This document shows, piece after piece, positions 1 through 25,917 of a DNA stretch of 60,000 bases; positions within the stretch are counted from its first letter, which is position 1; each line of letters begins with the position of its first letter. This DNA comes from Mesostigma viride (taxonomy: Eukaryota > Streptophyta > Mesostigmatophyceae > Mesostigmatales > Mesostigmataceae). The DNA lies in the NCBI GenBank assembly GCA_009746045.1, contig RPFO01000041.1:5512920-5572919 (forward strand), written 5' to 3'. Position numbers and translations under genes: made by a program. The notes under the pieces were generated by a model, which had not been told where the DNA came from, made no database searches, and saw only the letters and a program-made list of their open reading frames with translations.

Positions 1-146
1 TCACTTTAAAGAAACTACAAGATTTCCCACACGCGCCATTCTTCCTCCATCCCAGACGCAAGCAGGCCAGCAGCCACAGATCACTGATGTCCCCCCACCC
101 CCCACCCCCACCCCCAAGACCCCCCCGCCAGCTGTCACCCGGGGGC

Positions 147-14359
<14,213 letters not shown>

Positions 14360-14654
14360 TGCTGTTGCTACGCAAACGCGGATCGATGCAAATGGCTACG
14401 CGCCTTCCTCGCCCGTGCGCGAGATATGGCCGCCGTAATAACTGGAAAAGGCCCGTGGAACCGAATTGCGAACGCAACTGTAGTGCAGATCCAGGTCGCG
14501 TAGCCAGCTATGCCCTGCAAGCATGCGGCCCTCGATAGGGCCGAACGGACTACTAACAGCCCGAGCCCCTTTGGCTAGAGACATGGACGGACAATGCCCT
14601 CGTTGGACGGAAAAGATAATCACACTGCGTCTACTGTAACCGCTCACCGTAGGG

Positions 14655-15132
14655 TACCGTAGTGGCTGAAATCACATTGCGAATAAATCTTTTCGAATGA
14701 CCCCCCGAAAAGTGCTAAAATAATACTTCAATTTACCCCGTAAAGTAGGTATGAAAACCGGGAGGCGCTACACCTGTTTCTGGCTGCAGGCCGCGGCGCA
14801 GCTGGATGAAGTGGAGCGCCGCGCTTGCGCCAGATTGAGAACCCGTTCAAGTAGCACTGATTAGGGGCCCTATTAGCACTGCCGATTAGGGCCTTATGTC
14901 ATACTGGTACTCACTTAATTGTCAGATAGGAACTGCGCTTGGTGGGTAATTAATGTACTTGATAGGTTAGAATCCAAGTCAGACACTGAACTAGGTGCCC
15001 TAATATAAACAAGCTCCCGGGCTCGAAGTTTACCTAACCCGGGCTGACTAACTTTCCCCGCAAAGTGTCAAAACCATGCAGAAAAACCCTCGAAAAATTA
15101 TTTATTCGCAATGTGATTTCAGCCACTAGGTA
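14655..15132. mobile_element. MITE-like element with about 30-bp terminal inverted repeats
   Basis: TAGTGGCTGAAATCACATTG followed by CGAATAAAT at about 14661-14689 recurs in inverse orientation at about 15098-15127. The interior has no convincing coding potential. A related end (CCGTAGTGGTCAAAATCACT) appears at 59840. Target duplication is not clear. Confidence 0.6.
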
Positions 15133-15480
15133 TTGTCGTCAAGTGACCGTCAAGTGGCCGAGGGAAATTACTTGGCATTCAGGAATCGAGATGGGGGTGC
15201 GCATCACCCCCTGTTCTGAGAGTGCTCGATCTCTACGCCTGGCAGGGGGACAGATATCCGGGTTACTGGCATATACTGAAGTAGGAGGGGTGACATTGAG
15301 CCAAGCTAAATACGGGCCGGATCCTGCAGCCGCCGGTCCAGAATGTCTGGCCCCTATTTCCATACTAGGGGCCCGTGCAGCTACCGGCACCAATTCTACT
15401 GTAGCTACAGTAGCCCCCATCTTTTCGGCCCCTATAGGGGAGATTCCAGGGGCCGGGACATTTTTGAAACGGTTTGACCA

Positions 15481-16571
15481 GGGGGGGTGTCCGAAACAAA
15501 AATATCAGACACATACGCTGAAATTTTCCAAAAGTTGGCCCTTGGACCCTACCTACCTAGCACGTAGGCGCTATACCTAGCAAAACCCTGAGGTCCCAAG
15601 GGTTATAGGGGTCGACCTAGGGAGCAAAATGATCAGCTCCGCGAGCTCTACCGTTTGAGCATATTGGTGTATGGGAAAATTCCGGTTTTCTAAATTGGGT
15701 GATTGGCCGGCGCGACGCGATACTGGCACGGCACGGCGCTGGATAGCCGAAGCCTTGCAGTGGTGGCAGACGGCAGCATACTTCCGTGCCTAGGGGCAGC
15801 ACCATCTTGCGGGCAACCCCCCCCCCTCTATGGTACCTGCCAAAAATTTGACTGCAGATTTGGGTTCAGCTCGCCAAGTGCTATCAGTTTGTCCGTCAAA
15901 CCAGGGGGGGTGTCCAAAAACAAGAAAATTTACACGACGCTGGATTCGAGTAGATCTCGCGAAAACAAGCATGTTTGCCACTGGTCGCAACCCCAGGGGG
16001 TCTCTAGGTTAGAAGTTCAGAGCCTCAAAAACCGTTAACTTAAAGGGTAGGTAGGTAGGGTGCCGGGCCGATATGGGTTTTTTACAAGAAAACACTTGGA
16101 TTTCTGCTAGCTCCCTGTATGGTCGGAATTTTGAAACGGTTTGACGGACAAACTGATACAGTAGCACTTGGCGAGCTGAACCCAAATCTGCACTGAGTCA
16201 AATTTTTGGCAGGTACCATAGAGGGGGGGGGGTTGCCCGCAAGATGGTGCTGCCCCTAGGCACGGAAGTATGCTGCCGTCTGCCACCACTGACTACAAGG
16301 CTTCGGCTATCCAGCGCCGTGCCGTGCCAGTATCGCGTCGCGCCGGCCAATCACCCAATTTAGAAAACCGGAATTTTCCCATACACCAATATGCTCAAAC
16401 GGTAGAGCTCGCGGAGCTGATCATTTTGCTCCCTAGGTCGACCCCTATAACCCTTGGGACCTCAGGGTTTTGCTAGGTATAGCGCCTACGTGCTAGGTAG
16501 GTAGGGTCCAAGGGCCAACTTTTGGAAAATTTCAGCGTATGTGTCTGATATTTTTGTTTCGGACACCCCCC
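15481..16571. mobile_element. Foldback element with about 420-bp inverted arms
   Basis: The left arm, from about 15481 (GGGGGGTGTCCGAAACAAAA), reappears inverted in the right arm, which ends at 16571 (TTTCGGACACCCCCC). Arms are about 15481-15900 and 16138-16571 and almost identical. The ~240-bp spacer starts with a second GGGGGGGTGTCC motif (15904). No coding sequence is recognised. Confidence 0.85.
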
Positions 16572-16572
16572 C

Positions 16573-16892
16573 TGCGCACGCAGTGAAATTTTCCACCTCT
16601 AATTCGACTCCGCGACACCGGAACGGTCAGCGCGCCGCGGAATTGCGCGGGAAACGGCTCTGTTTACCGTCAACGCGGTTTGACTGAACACCGGTACTAC
16701 GCTAACCTTGTTCAGTCTGAACAGACGGCTGAGCAAAGCCATTTCGTTCAGTAAAGTTCAGAAATCCTGGTACGGACTCATTTTGTAATATCGTTGGCTA
16801 ATACTCGAAATCCTCGAATTCAGTCTCTTCGCGCCGATTGGTCCATTTTTAACACCATTTTAACACCAAAACGCTTAACACCAAAAAGACAC
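16573..16892 (+). repeat. Dispersed repeat identical in type to the inner arm of the 58.2-kb palindrome
   Basis: From GCGCACGCAGTGAAATTTTC to AAGACACCACGTC this matches 57920-58247 with few differences, and inverted 58278-58600. It includes TTTTTAACACCATTTTAACA-type repeats. It abuts the foldback element end at 16571. Confidence 0.85.
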
Positions 16893-17196
16893 CACGTCCA
16901 ATTTTTATGAAGCCGCCAGCCCTAGATTTCGGGCCCCCATATTGTACAGCAGGCGCGGCATGCCGCATCATGCCACGTGGCGTCCCATCTTGCCATGCCC
17001 CGGATGCCAGCTATGTACGGGCCTACGGATGCCTACACAATTAACTGTGTCGGCATCCGTCCTCACGCCGCGCCGCGCTATCCTGTCATGCAGTCTGCAG
17101 ATGTCTTGCCCAGTTCAGTTCAGTTCAGTTCAGTTTTGTTGGAATCCCACGCCGGTCATATCCAACAGAGATAGTGTGGCGACGTAAGTAGCTCGG

Positions 17197-17934
17197 ATGG
17201 TACTAGGGTACTGTGATATGTCTTGCCCAGTAATTGCAGGTAATTGCCTGTCGCCACGCTGGGGCGCTACTGAGTGGCCTGGCCACACCTGGGTCCGCAA
17301 CATCACCCTCGCCGCTGACCACCCGCTGATCGATCGCCGCGCGACCGACGTACAACACCTCTTGATGCACCGATCCATCGGGGTCGGGGAGATCCTCCAC
17401 CGGCGATTTCAACACCCTGCCACATGTTTATGTTCCAACCCCAATGAAACGGTGGAACACCGATTCTTATGGTGTAACCTCCAGGGAGTTTGGACCTGGT
17501 TGATTGGTTTATGGGCAGCCTGGACGTATGAGCCTATCATACCGGTGTCTACCCGCTCAATTATCTTTGGCATCACTGGCACCCCTGGCCTTGAGCTCAC
17601 CTTTGCACAACAAGCGTGGATATGGCTCCGCACATGCATGTTATATACAATCTGGACGGTGCGAAATGATGTGGTGTTCAATAGGCGCACAGTTTTTGAC
17701 AAAGCTGGGGTTCTCTCACGCTTCATTTACCTATGGAACTCCGGCATGCGACGCTACTGGATGGTTGCAAATGAACAAAACAAAATCTGGGACCCTGGCG
17801 CGGACCAGGATAAGCCCAGCCCACTTGAGATCTTTCATGACCTCATGGGCAAAAACAGGATCTTTACCCACATGCCCAATGACAACCCATTAGAAGTCCA
17901 GTGGCTTCCGTGGTCTAGTAAGGCTCCGTTTTAG
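17197..17934 (+). pseudogene. LINE ORF2 C-terminal fragment (zinc-binding RVT tail)
   Basis: The 245-codon open frame contains a CLCSNPNETVEHRFLWC zinc-knuckle segment followed by GVWTWLIGLW, typical of the region after the reverse transcriptase of plant-like non-LTR elements (zf-RVT type). No reverse transcriptase core lies upstream, so it is a 5'-truncated copy. About 80 bp of 3' flank follows (GGAATAAACG near 17990). Assignment rests on the motif and a second related copy at 18.2-19.2 kb. Confidence 0.7.
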
Positions 17935-18044
17935 CCACTGACATCTTGATACCCTAGGCTTAGCAGGGATTAACTACTGGTTATATTTGGAATAAACGTA
18001 CACCTATTTACCTGGAAATTTGCCTGTCGCCAGAGAGGCATGCC

Positions 18045-18145
18045 GGCATCAAGCCACGTGGCGCCTCATCAAGCCACGTGGCGCCTCATCTTGCCACGTG
18101 GTGCCGCATCTTGCCACATGGTGCCGCAGCTCGGCCACGTAGCGC
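18045..18145. repeat. About 20-bp minisatellite with GCCACGTGG core
   Basis: Five units of CATCTTGCCACGTGGYGCCG type; related single units at 16957-16995. Confidence 0.7.
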
Positions 18146-18184
18146 TGCGCTATTGGGGGCCAGTAATTCGGGGCCACCGCCGCC

Positions 18185-19197
18185 GACCCTCGTTTTACTC
18201 GCCAGCCCCTATTTCAATTCAGGGGCCGGCGCTTACCGCAGCAGTCACGCCCTGGGACGGGCCCCTAGCTAGTATCCAGGAAATTTTGCCTGGAGATGTC
18301 ACCCCTCCTACTGAAGTTAATGCTTGGGTGCAAAACATGCCATCGCTACACGTTTGGAACACCCTCATCCAGGCCATCCCAGCTACATGGCATGCTCTGA
18401 TGATGGCCCCACGCAAGGCCCTCCAACCGGGTGATTTGATCAGTTTTTACCCAGACGGGATCACACCCACATGCAAAGGTCTGGTCCGGGGAGTGTTACC
18501 TCCGGCCGGAATTCAAGTCCAAGTGGCCGACATCCTTCAGGCCACAATGGTTGCCTCAATCAGTTGGCGACATTATGTGTATGTCTTCCAGCCCACCAAT
18601 GTCACCGTATCCGGATGGTCCCGTGGTTAGTATCAAGGTCCTGCATGTTCCAGCCGGACCCCAAGACCCCGGCCAATCACTTGGTTACACGTAGTAGGCT
18701 ATACGAGGTTGGATACTTTACCATTGGACCCCCTGGAATTTGGCTGGACCCTGAACAAGGGGATGTCTAGGATCAGCAAATGTCTTTACGAGTACACGGC
18801 AGAATGGGGTTATGACATTTTATTGCAGGAGAACCATAAGCTCCACCCTGGCCGCCCACGATGGGGCTTTCAATGGATACAGTTGGATTAAACTTATCAC
18901 CCGGCGGTCGATCACCCCTTGGTGGACCGCAGAGCGACCGACATTCAACATCTTTTACTGCACAGGGCAATCGGGGTAAACGCGACCCTCAGCAGTCGGT
19001 TTCACCACGATGCGACATGCCTATGCACCTTCCCCTCGGAAACAATTGAGCACCGCTTTCTCTACTGCCAAGTGAGCGGGGTGTGGCAATCACTAAGTGA
19101 TGGTTGTTTAACGTATGATCCGCATGGACCGCGCTACCACATTCCACATTAGCGCTATCCGTCAGTGCGTTGTATCATATTCGGTATCATGGCGGGG
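18185..19197 (+). pseudogene. Second, decayed LINE ORF2 C-terminal fragment
   Basis: Frames through 18185-18630 and 18700-19197 join only across stops and shifts. The later part (HPLVDRRATDIQHLLLHRAI, then CLCTFPSETIEHRFLYC, then GVWQSL) is clearly homologous to the copy at 17.3-17.5 kb. Homology continues to CIIFGIMAG at about 19195 and then stops where the direct repeat at 19198 begins, suggesting the repeat inserted there. Confidence 0.65.
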
Positions 19198-19793
19198 TGT
19201 CACGTCCGTGATCATTTACGTCCGTGCACTCAAGAAGTTACGCGGTTGCCGTAATCGGAATCGTTACCGACGTTTGGTTGGTTCCGATTCAGTAGGCCGC
19301 AGGCTTTGTTCCTTGGGCCGGTGTGGAGCGCCGCGCCGGAAAGGCCTGAATTTCTAGAGTGACAGTCTTAGGTGACCTGACTTAGGTTCAGGCGCAAGAC
19401 TTTGGGGCGCAAAGCCTTGGTGGCTTGCGCAATATTCCGGTGCGTGACATTTGGCAGTTATGAATCTTTTGTATTGTCCAGACGGAATGATGTTCAGTCC
19501 ATCTGACAAAGCTAGATACGCAGATCGTAGTGTGCGGTGTGCTGGCTCGCACGTGGTTGTCGAACAGACTTGCTCTGCATTTTGCTGGCAGTCTAACTGC
19601 ACGTCAGGCGGCTTGCTGGCAAATGCGACAGCGCATGGATGCCGGGATTTTTGGAGGTATTTAGGAGCAGCGCAGCGGCCATGGTGGTCGTTGTTCGCTC
19701 GTTTCTCTCCCTCACAACTAGTTTGTTGTCTTCATGGACTCGAACAGCCCGGAGCAGCCCCCGTGAGTGGTTGCATGTCGTTGCCATGACGAT
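19198..19793. repeat. Direct repeat copy 1 (596 bp)
   Basis: Nearly identical to 20633-21237. Starts TGTCACGTCCGTGATCATTT. Copy 2 has a 9-nt insertion (GGTTTAACT-like) near 21172. The pair brackets 839 bp, resembling the layout of a short terminal-repeat retroelement, but no primer-binding site, polypurine tract, TG..CA ends or target duplication could be shown. Confidence 0.8.
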
Positions 19794-20311
19794 GGTTGAT
19801 AGGATTGACAGTGGTTTGATCCGGTTGGGATGTTGTTGGCATTGTGGACGAGAAACGTTCTGCTGACCCGGGAACAGTCCCGGGAAAGGGCCGGTTCGTC
19901 GTTGGCCAGTGTGCCAGTAACTGGGACATGAGCGCAGAGTCACACAGTTGATATAGATTATGACGTAAGTAAACACTGTTGCGCCACAGTGGCGTCATGG
20001 TCGGTCTGTGGTGATTTCGATGGGTCTCAAGGATATGTAGTTACTCTTACAGTTGCGGCAGCACAGCTCGGCATTCATTGTAATCTGTCAAATGTTATGG
20101 AATGAATGGTTTGGGCATTGCTTTCATCATAAAGCATTATTGCAATCTTCATAATATAATCGGCTGGCTGCGCTGCCTGTCATGAAGGTGGTGGTGCCGT
20201 CAAGGACCACACCTATCATTTCCACTTAAACGAGCGAACAACCCTTGGCGGGTTCAGTTCGGACAGCCTGAGCCGGAGATATACCCAAGCTGCTTGCAGA
20301 ATCAAGCACTT

Positions 20312-20440
20312 GGAAGAGGATTAAGCTTATCCTTTAAAAAGCTATGAAGAGGATTAGGCTTATCCTTGAAAAAGCCATGAAGAGGATTATGCTTATCCTT
20401 GAAAAAGCACTGAAGAGGTTATTGCTTAGCCTATTTGAAA
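20312..20440. repeat. 43-bp tandem repeat, about 3 units
   Basis: Units GAAGAGGATTARGCTTATCC + TTGAAAAAGC; each unit contains the near-palindrome AGGATTAAGCTTATCCT. Confidence 0.75.
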
Positions 20441-20632
20441 AGCATGCATGTGTGGTCCTGTCGTGGGAATTTTTTTCCCCTATGTGATCCTCTTTTTGAC
20501 TTTTTGGCTCTTCATTTTTTCGAGCTAAAAAGTGGGGGGGAATATAGTGGATCACACACAAGAGTACTCTATTGCTATGGATATGCCTTCCAAGTGATAG
20601 GCTAGGATATAATGGCACGCAAACGCGACAGC

Positions 20633-21237
20633 TGTCACGTCCGTGATCATTTAGGTCCGTGCACTCAAGAAGTTACGCGGTTGCCGTAATCGGAATCGTT
20701 ACCGACGTTTGGTTGGTTCCGATTCAGTAGGCCGCAGGCTTTGTTCCTTGGGCCGGTGTGGAGCGCCGCGCCGGAAAGGCCTGAATTTCTAGAGTGACAG
20801 TCTTAGGTGACCTGACTTAGGTTCAGGCGCAAGACTTTGGGGCGCAAAGCCTTGGTGGCTTGCGCAATATTCCGGTGCGTGACATTTGGCAGTTATGAAT
20901 CTTTTGTATTGTCCAGACGGAATGATGTTCAGTCCATCTGACAAAGCTAGATACGCAGATCGTAGTGTGCGGTGTGCTGGCTCGCACGTGGTTGTCGAAC
21001 AGACTTGCTCTGCATTTTGCTGGCAGTCTAACTGCACGTCAGGCGGCTTGCTGGCAAATGCGACAGCGCATGGATGCCGGGATTTTTGGAGGTATTTAGG
21101 AGCAGCGCAGCGGCCATGGTGGTCGTTGTTCGCTCGTTTCTCTCCCTCACAACTAGTTTGTTGTCTTCATGGGGTTTAACTTCTCGAACAGCCCGGAGCA
21201 GCCCCCGTGAGTGGTTGCATGTCGTTGCCACGACGAT
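20633..21237. repeat. Direct repeat copy 2 (605 bp)
   Basis: See copy 1 at 19198-19793. High identity implies recent duplication or paired terminal repeats. Confidence 0.8.
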
Positions 21238-21332
21238 CCCTAAGCTCACGCGCGTTTGTACTCCAGCACGCATTTTGTACTCCGCATTAAAACCGTTTTA
21301 TTTTAGGGTTCTGATGTGAGAACTCGAGTCCT

Positions 21333-22420
21333 TATGGAAAAGTTATGCCGCGGGACCCCTGACAGCGTGACACCGTGACACCGTGACACCCTGACACCGT
21401 GACACCGTGACACCCTGACACCGCAGCAGCCATAAACGCCTAAAATACACTTGTTACACATATTCATGCTGATTGAGACGGAAAAGTTATGTCGCGGGAC
21501 CCCGGCCTGACACCGTGACACCCTGACACCCTGACACCCTGACACGGCAGCAGCCATAAATCGGCATAATAATGCACTTGTTACACATGTTCGTGCTGAT
21601 TGAGACGGAAAAGTTATGTCGCGGGACCCCGGCCTGACTCCATGACACCCTGACACCGTGACACCGTGACACCCTGACACCGTGACACCGTGACACCGTG
21701 ACACCATGACACCATGACACAGCAGCAGCCATAAATGCATATTAATGCACTTGTTACACATGTTCGTGCTGATTGAGACGGAAAAGTTATGTCGCGGGAC
21801 CCCGGCCTGACTCCATGACACCGTGACACCCTGACACCGTGACACCCTGACACCGTGACACCGTGACACCCTGACACCTTGACACCGTGCCACCATGACA
21901 CCATGACACAGCAGCAGCCATAAATGCATATTAATGCACTTAATTGTTACACATGTATATTCATGCTGATTGAGACGGAAAAGTTATGTCGCGGGACCCC
22001 GGCCTGACGGCCATGACACTGTGACCCCCTGACACCGTGACACCGTGACACCCTGACACCGTGACACCGTGACACCTTGACACCGTGACACCGTGACACC
22101 ATGACACCCTGACACAGCAGCCGCCATAAATGCATATTCATGCACTTGTTACACACATTCATGAGTGCTGATTGAGAAGGAAAACTTATGTTGCGGGACC
22201 CCGGCCTGACACCCTGACACCCTGATAGCGTGACACCGTGACACCGTGACACCATGACACCGTGACGCCATGACACCGTGACACCTTGATCCACACTGCA
22301 GCGGCCATAAACAGCGATAAATGCACTTGTTACACATATTCATGCTGATTGAGAAGGAAAAGTTATGTCGTGGAACACATGCAGGCCTGACACCATGACA
22401 CCATGACACTGGTCACGTGA
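21333..22420. repeat. Seven-unit satellite with nested TGACACCGT/TGACACCCT nonamers
   Basis: Higher-order units of 130-200 bp begin with a GAAAAGTTATGTCGCGGGAC segment at about 21336, 21480, 21608, 21780, 21975, 22178 and 22355. Each is followed by 4-15 TGACACCNT nonamers and a CAGCAGCCATAAATGCA spacer. Unit length varies through the nonamer count. Confidence 0.9.
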
Positions 22421-22768
22421 CACCACAGCACCGGGACATCATGTCCGAACGAAACTAGTTCCAGCCCTTGACAGATCACCATGGCAGTCATGTTGACATG
22501 TTGAGAAAAAGGCTGATGTCGAGTCCTGATATGAATGTCATGGTAGATCACTACATGTAAGATCTATGCATGTCGCATATACCACATTCGAAGACTGCAC
22601 ATTTCAAGACTGCACGTGAATGCATATACTGCTAAGTAACATGCCCAACTAGCATAACTTGACTGGCATAATACAAAGGCATCACCTGTGAACCTCTAAT
22701 AATAAGCATGCCAGCGTCCGTGAATTCAGGGGCATCCATGCTCGGATCCAACCTTCCTCGACTACGCC

Positions 22769-23968
<1,200 letters not shown>

Positions 23969-24396
23969 ACCCCCTCCTCACTACTACTACCACTGGAAGA
24001 GTGTGGCGCCTCAAGATCACTGGCTGCATCGGCGTCCATGGCATCGCCCACATGCGTCCCGCGATTAAACGCATTGGCCGCGTGGGGGCAACCACAAACA
24101 AACTAGAGGACGTCGTCCAGCTTATCGTACGTTGCTACCTTCCCATCTGCCCAGATTGTCTCGATGTGCAATGCCCCGTCATCTTCAGACACCCCGAGAA
24201 CCCAACCATGAAAACGCTTTCGGGATGAGCCCCAGAGCGCTCACAATCTCATGCCTTTGAGAGCGCACGTGCCATGGTCGGCAAAGTATGAGGCACGAGC
24301 CGACTTGCAAGTCACAGTAGCAGATCGCAAGGTTTGGTCGCCCGCATAATGCACCCCAGGGCATATCACATAAATACCCATTTCTTTTGATAAAAT

Positions 24397-24511
24397 TCTT
24401 GTCATAGATGCAGAACATTATGGTACAGCTCAAAAAGTGAAACAAACATTACAACGTTATAAAGAATTACAAGATATTATTGCAATTCTAGGATTAGATG
24501 AATTATCTGAA
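24397..24511 (+). pseudogene. atpB: Fragment of plastid atpB (ATP synthase beta) in nuclear DNA
   Basis: Plus frame from 24410 encodes [15 protein letters not shown] then [19 protein letters not shown], a strongly conserved C-terminal stretch of the F1 beta subunit. The [12 protein letters not shown] form is that of plastid rather than mitochondrial beta subunits. AT-rich third positions (GAA, TTA, CAA, ATT) contrast with the GC-rich surroundings. Sequence upstream of the alanine (about 24370-24409) is AT-rich but not atpB-like. Homology ends sharply at 24511. The fragment is about 100 bp, far too short to function; best read as nuclear-integrated plastid DNA. Confidence 0.8.
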
Positions 24512-25021
24512 GTGGTCTTCAAGAGCTTGAAGGGTAGCTTTGGACAGCTTGCGGGCTCCCGTAAGGGTTGGTGTGAAAGTGGCACGGCCTGTGGAGACCG
24601 TCCAATGCTGCACTGTGATATCGGAAGTCGCCACTGTCAACCCCTGCCCAGCCCCGCCTGCAAGGGAGAACTTGCTGAACTGCCCATCCCAGTTGGGGGA
24701 ATACAACACAGACACTGTGACAGACTCGCACATGCGATAGTAAGGAGGGATTGGTTCTGGCCTGCCAATCGTCTCGTTGCCTTGGATGATGAAACGATAA
24801 TCTTCATGCAGCCTATACCGCTTGTGACGGTTGGCCACTCCTGGTATTGCTCTTTCTCTTTGACCCGCCAGTCTCAGCTGCGTTGTTATAAACTCCTTTC
24901 TATCAGCGGTAGTCCAAAAGTAAGTCCGCATTGCGCACAACTCGTCACAGTTGACCTTATCGAGGCATCGCCGACCACACTTGCACACCTGCGCGCGCGT
25001 GCATGCTTCGTGACAGATCAC
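24512..25021 (-). pseudogene. Hypothetical Cys-rich coding fragment, probably transposon-related
   Basis: About 170 codons open on the minus strand with no ATG at the start. [12 protein letters not shown] segment is followed by [14 protein letters not shown], then a C-terminal region without known motif. A Cys-x-Cys-(x)-Cys cluster followed by a Phe-Trp helix resembles N-terminal parts of some DDE-transposase-associated proteins; this is a weak impression. The frame is cut exactly where the atpB fragment begins: the final residues and stop lie in junction sequence (24503-24511). An upstream exon cannot be identified. Confidence 0.4.
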
Positions 25022-25301
25022 TGCGCAAGCATGCGTCTGTTGTGCAATCTGCCAGCACCTGTGCCGCAGATAACCTGGCCCCGGCGCGCTTCACCATAGC
25101 AAAAACAACGCAACCGATGGCGATAATAGAAAAAAGAATCCACAGAATGCCCCCATCTGCGCCATTCTGCTCCATAACCATGCTGAAACGTGCCATGGCC
25201 GAAACATGCAGCGAAAACTAATTGATCAGCAGTCGTTTGCAATACCCCGCCCCCCCCCCCCCGCCCTCGCTTGCAATGCCAAACCGCAGTCTGACCTTCA
25301 T

Positions 25302-25349
25302 CCCCGGGTTTCCGACAGCTGTCGGAAACCCGGGATGTCGGAAACCCGG
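25302..25349. repeat. 32-bp perfect palindrome plus third half-copy
   Basis: CCCGGGTTTCCGACAG is followed at once by its reverse complement (about 25302-25333), then another TGTCGGAAACCCGGG. Strong hairpin potential; no gene nearby to make it a terminator. Confidence 0.85.
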
Positions 25350-25490
25350 GATCATGGGGATCTACAGTTGCAGACTAAGTATGACTAATTAATAAATCCC
25401 CGCCAGCTGGGTGGGGAACGTGCACGAGCTGTAAATTATAGAAGGCATAGCCATCATAGGCCGATCGTGCATGAGCGCTCGCACCTGCTT

Positions 25491-25704
25491 CGTCTTGGTT
25501 GTCAACGGTTACGTGGGTGTCACCGGTTACGCTTTGGACTAGAGGCCAGAATTGCTCGGGTGTCACGGTGTCACCGGTTACGCTTGAATTATAATTTTTA
25601 TTATAATTCAAGCGTAACCGGTGACACCGTGACACCCGAGCAATTCTGGCCTCTAGTCCAAAGCGTAACCGGTGACACCCACGTTACCGTTGACAACCAA
25701 GACG
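25491..25704. repeat. Near-perfect palindrome, 104-bp arms, 6-nt loop
   Basis: Left arm 25491-25594, loop TTTTTA 25595-25600, right arm 25601-25704; only one mismatch noticed (GGTTACG against GGTAACG). Each arm contains GTGTCACCGGTTACGCT-type repeats related to the TGACACC nonamers at 21-22 kb. Confidence 0.95.
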
Positions 25705-25917
25705 AGTTGAGTTGAGTTGAACACTCACCTCAACGCATTTTTCTGTGAGTTGATGAATTAATACACGCGGATAAATGTGTTACAACATGGCATTAATGGG
25801 TGTCGGCACGGTCGTCTGAAATAGTACATCATATTTATAGCTGCCGGAGGTTGATTTTAGTCGATTTTGTACGATATATGATTCGCTATAGATGGCAGGC
25901 CTAAGATGTAGTTTGGA

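Noticed and set aside
15065-15580. 171-codon ORF across the MITE edge and the foldback element
   Set aside because: Starts inside an inverted repeat and runs into the foldback arm; no motif.
19198-21237. Canonical LTR retrotransposon
   Set aside because: No coding region, primer site, polypurine tract or target duplication could be shown.
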